Source of the DNA: Alteromonas sp. MMG017
GTDB taxonomy: Bacteria > Pseudomonadota > Gammaproteobacteria > Enterobacterales > Alteromonadaceae
Assembly (NCBI RefSeq): GCF_018100795.1
Contig: NZ_JAGJDY010000015.1
Span: forward strand, 1-64,000
DNA length: 64,000 nt
Direction: 5' to 3'
Of this stretch, positions 63,146 to 64,000 are shown in pieces. Position 1 is the stretch's first letter; each line of letters opens with the position of its first letter. The position numbers and the translations under genes were made by a program. The notes under the pieces are model-generated. The model ran no database searches and was not told where the DNA came from. It saw nothing but the letters and a program-made list of their open reading frames with translations.

Positions 63146-64000
63146 ATGAAATTTAAGCACACACTCCTTGTTGCCTCTCTGTCTTTCGCCGCACTATCTT
63201 TGCAGTCTCACGCTGACGTTATTATCTCGGGTATGGGCGGCGCAGCCGACTACGGTTCTGACCAAACTTTTACCGAGTATTCCCCCACGATCGTCCTCCC
63301 TTTCGATGTAAATATTGATGGAGTAAACTTTGACACGTTTAACGCATTTACAAACGGGGGCATCGACTTATATAGCAGTGAGCTTTTAGACTTAGAGCCT
63401 GCTATAGCGTCCCTAACGCCTTTTTTTGCACCGGGAAACTACGACTGCTCGAGCTGCGGTGACACTTATATTGGCTCACCGTCAGAGGGTGTTGTCGCTG
63501 TTACGTGGCTAAACATGAGCGTAGATGCATTTTATAACGGCGACGATGAAAACAATCGTCAAAACACTTTTCAAGCATTGATCATCGACCGCTCTGACGA
63601 GACAGGCCTCGCTGGTGATGTTGATATCGAATTTCGCTACGACGAACTTTCATACCGCGATGAAGGGATCTCATTTGATGGGATTACTTGGGGTCAATCG
63701 AGAGCAGGGATATCTCTAACTGACGAACAATTTATTGCGTTACCTGGTAGTGATTCAGAAGCGATTTTAGAACTCGTTAACGCCTCAAATGTAGGCGAGG
63801 ATGGTATATGGGCATACTCTGTTCGTAACGGTGAAGTAACGCTAGCCACAGCGTCAACGGGTAGCGAAGGTACAGGAACTGAGCTTGACCCTTTCATGCC
63901 TTCAGATGAGGTAGATGGCAGTTGGGAATTCGAGTTTAGTATTTCAGACGATGAAGTGGTATTCATCGACCCTGACGTAGCGATTGGATACGACTATGTG
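63146..64000 (+). CDS. Secreted NIDO-like protein, cut by window end
   Basis: Open from ATG 63146 to the last base (285 codons, no stop). Signal peptide MKFKHTLLVASLSFAALSLQSHA. The body resembles the NIDO (nidogen) domain: FDTFNAFTNGGIDLYSS, VAVTWLNMSVDAFYNG, NTFQALIIDR, VDIEFRYDELSYRDEGISFDGITWGQSRAGISL. Such proteins in marine bacteria are secreted and often carry a C-terminal sorting anchor, which lies outside this window. Ribosome-binding AAGGA is about 12 bp upstream, rather far. Confidence 0.75.
   Translation, partial: MKFKHTLLVASLSFAALSLQSHADVIISGMGGAADYGSDQTFTEYSPTIVLPFDVNIDGVNFDTFNAFTNGGIDLYSSELLDLEPAIASLTPFFAPGNYDCSSCGDTYIGSPSEGVVAVTWLNMSVDAFYNGDDENNRQNTFQALIIDRSDETGLAGDVDIEFRYDELSYRDEGISFDGITWGQSRAGISLTDEQFIALPGSDSEAILELVNASNVGEDGIWAYSVRNGEVTLATASTGSEGTGTELDPFMPSDEVDGSWEFEFSISDDEVVFIDPDVAIGYDYV

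Overview
The window looks like a chromosomal segment of a marine, Alteromonas-like gammaproteobacterium. The basis is moderate GC, several large TonB-dependent receptors, a CbpA/CbpM pair, YaeQ, a MocR-type regulator, an NhaC antiporter, a RIO1-type kinase and many small MarR- or LysR-controlled units. This placement is by protein style only; no rRNA or tRNA is present. No CRISPR array, insertion sequence with a transposase, or prophage was seen.

Layout. 1-735: a decayed LysR gene. 736-2148: a secreted serine hydrolase of the beta-lactamase class C type with a C-terminal TPR-like tail. 2450-15668 (minus strand): a tightly packed nine-gene unit. It runs PrpR-type sigma-54 activator, TonB receptor, class III CoA-transferase, HMG-CoA-lyase-like enzyme, hydantoinase/oxoprolinase A and B, isochorismatase-type amidohydrolase, LeuC-like and LeuD-like. 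Upstream of the first gene lies a near-consensus sigma-54 promoter with two matched palindromes about 140 bp further upstream. A VOC protein and a divergent second TonB receptor flank it. I infer a catabolic route for a cyclic (methyl)maleimide-like compound: ring opening, half-amide hydrolysis, hydration of the alkylmaleate, CoA activation and retro-aldol cleavage to central metabolites. This route is inferred from gene families, not shown.

19.2-22.4 kb: a strong terminator, a very short peptide ORF with a double-glycine-like leader, and a MarR-controlled efflux pair (HlyD-type adaptor plus DUF2955/FUSC-like membrane protein) divergent from a UvrA2/DrrC-like ATPase. 25-36 kb: YihY, RecQ-like helicase, a membrane-anchored alpha/beta hydrolase, YaeQ, a MarR/DUF2798 divergent pair with twin operators, LysR, CbpA/CbpM, a royal-jelly-like secreted protein, an ABM monooxygenase and an orphan OpuAC-like binding protein.

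36.7-44.6 kb: a PrsW-like membrane protease with TPRs, small secreted proteins (TolB-like and ricin-like), a 1,139-aa winged-helix/nSTAND1/transmembrane/TPR regulator with an unknown partner, and a LEA-like repeat lipoprotein. 44.6-52.6 kb: a MocR-type regulator divergent from a LysE exporter with phased CATACAG repeats between them, a YgjP metallopeptidase, an S41 protease lipoprotein plus small lipoprotein, a SEC-C protein, a nitroreductase and an MDR oxidoreductase.

52.7-59.9 kb: a five-gene operon coding for a MacB-type ABC system (adaptor, ATPase, permease) together with an NtrC-type response regulator and its histidine kinase. 60.2-64 kb: NhaC, a RIO1-like kinase and a secreted NIDO-like protein cut by the window end. 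From about 49.7 kb onward the intergenic gaps repeatedly carry imperfect hairpins built on GGGG(T)CAGAGTAC, a dispersed repeat family.
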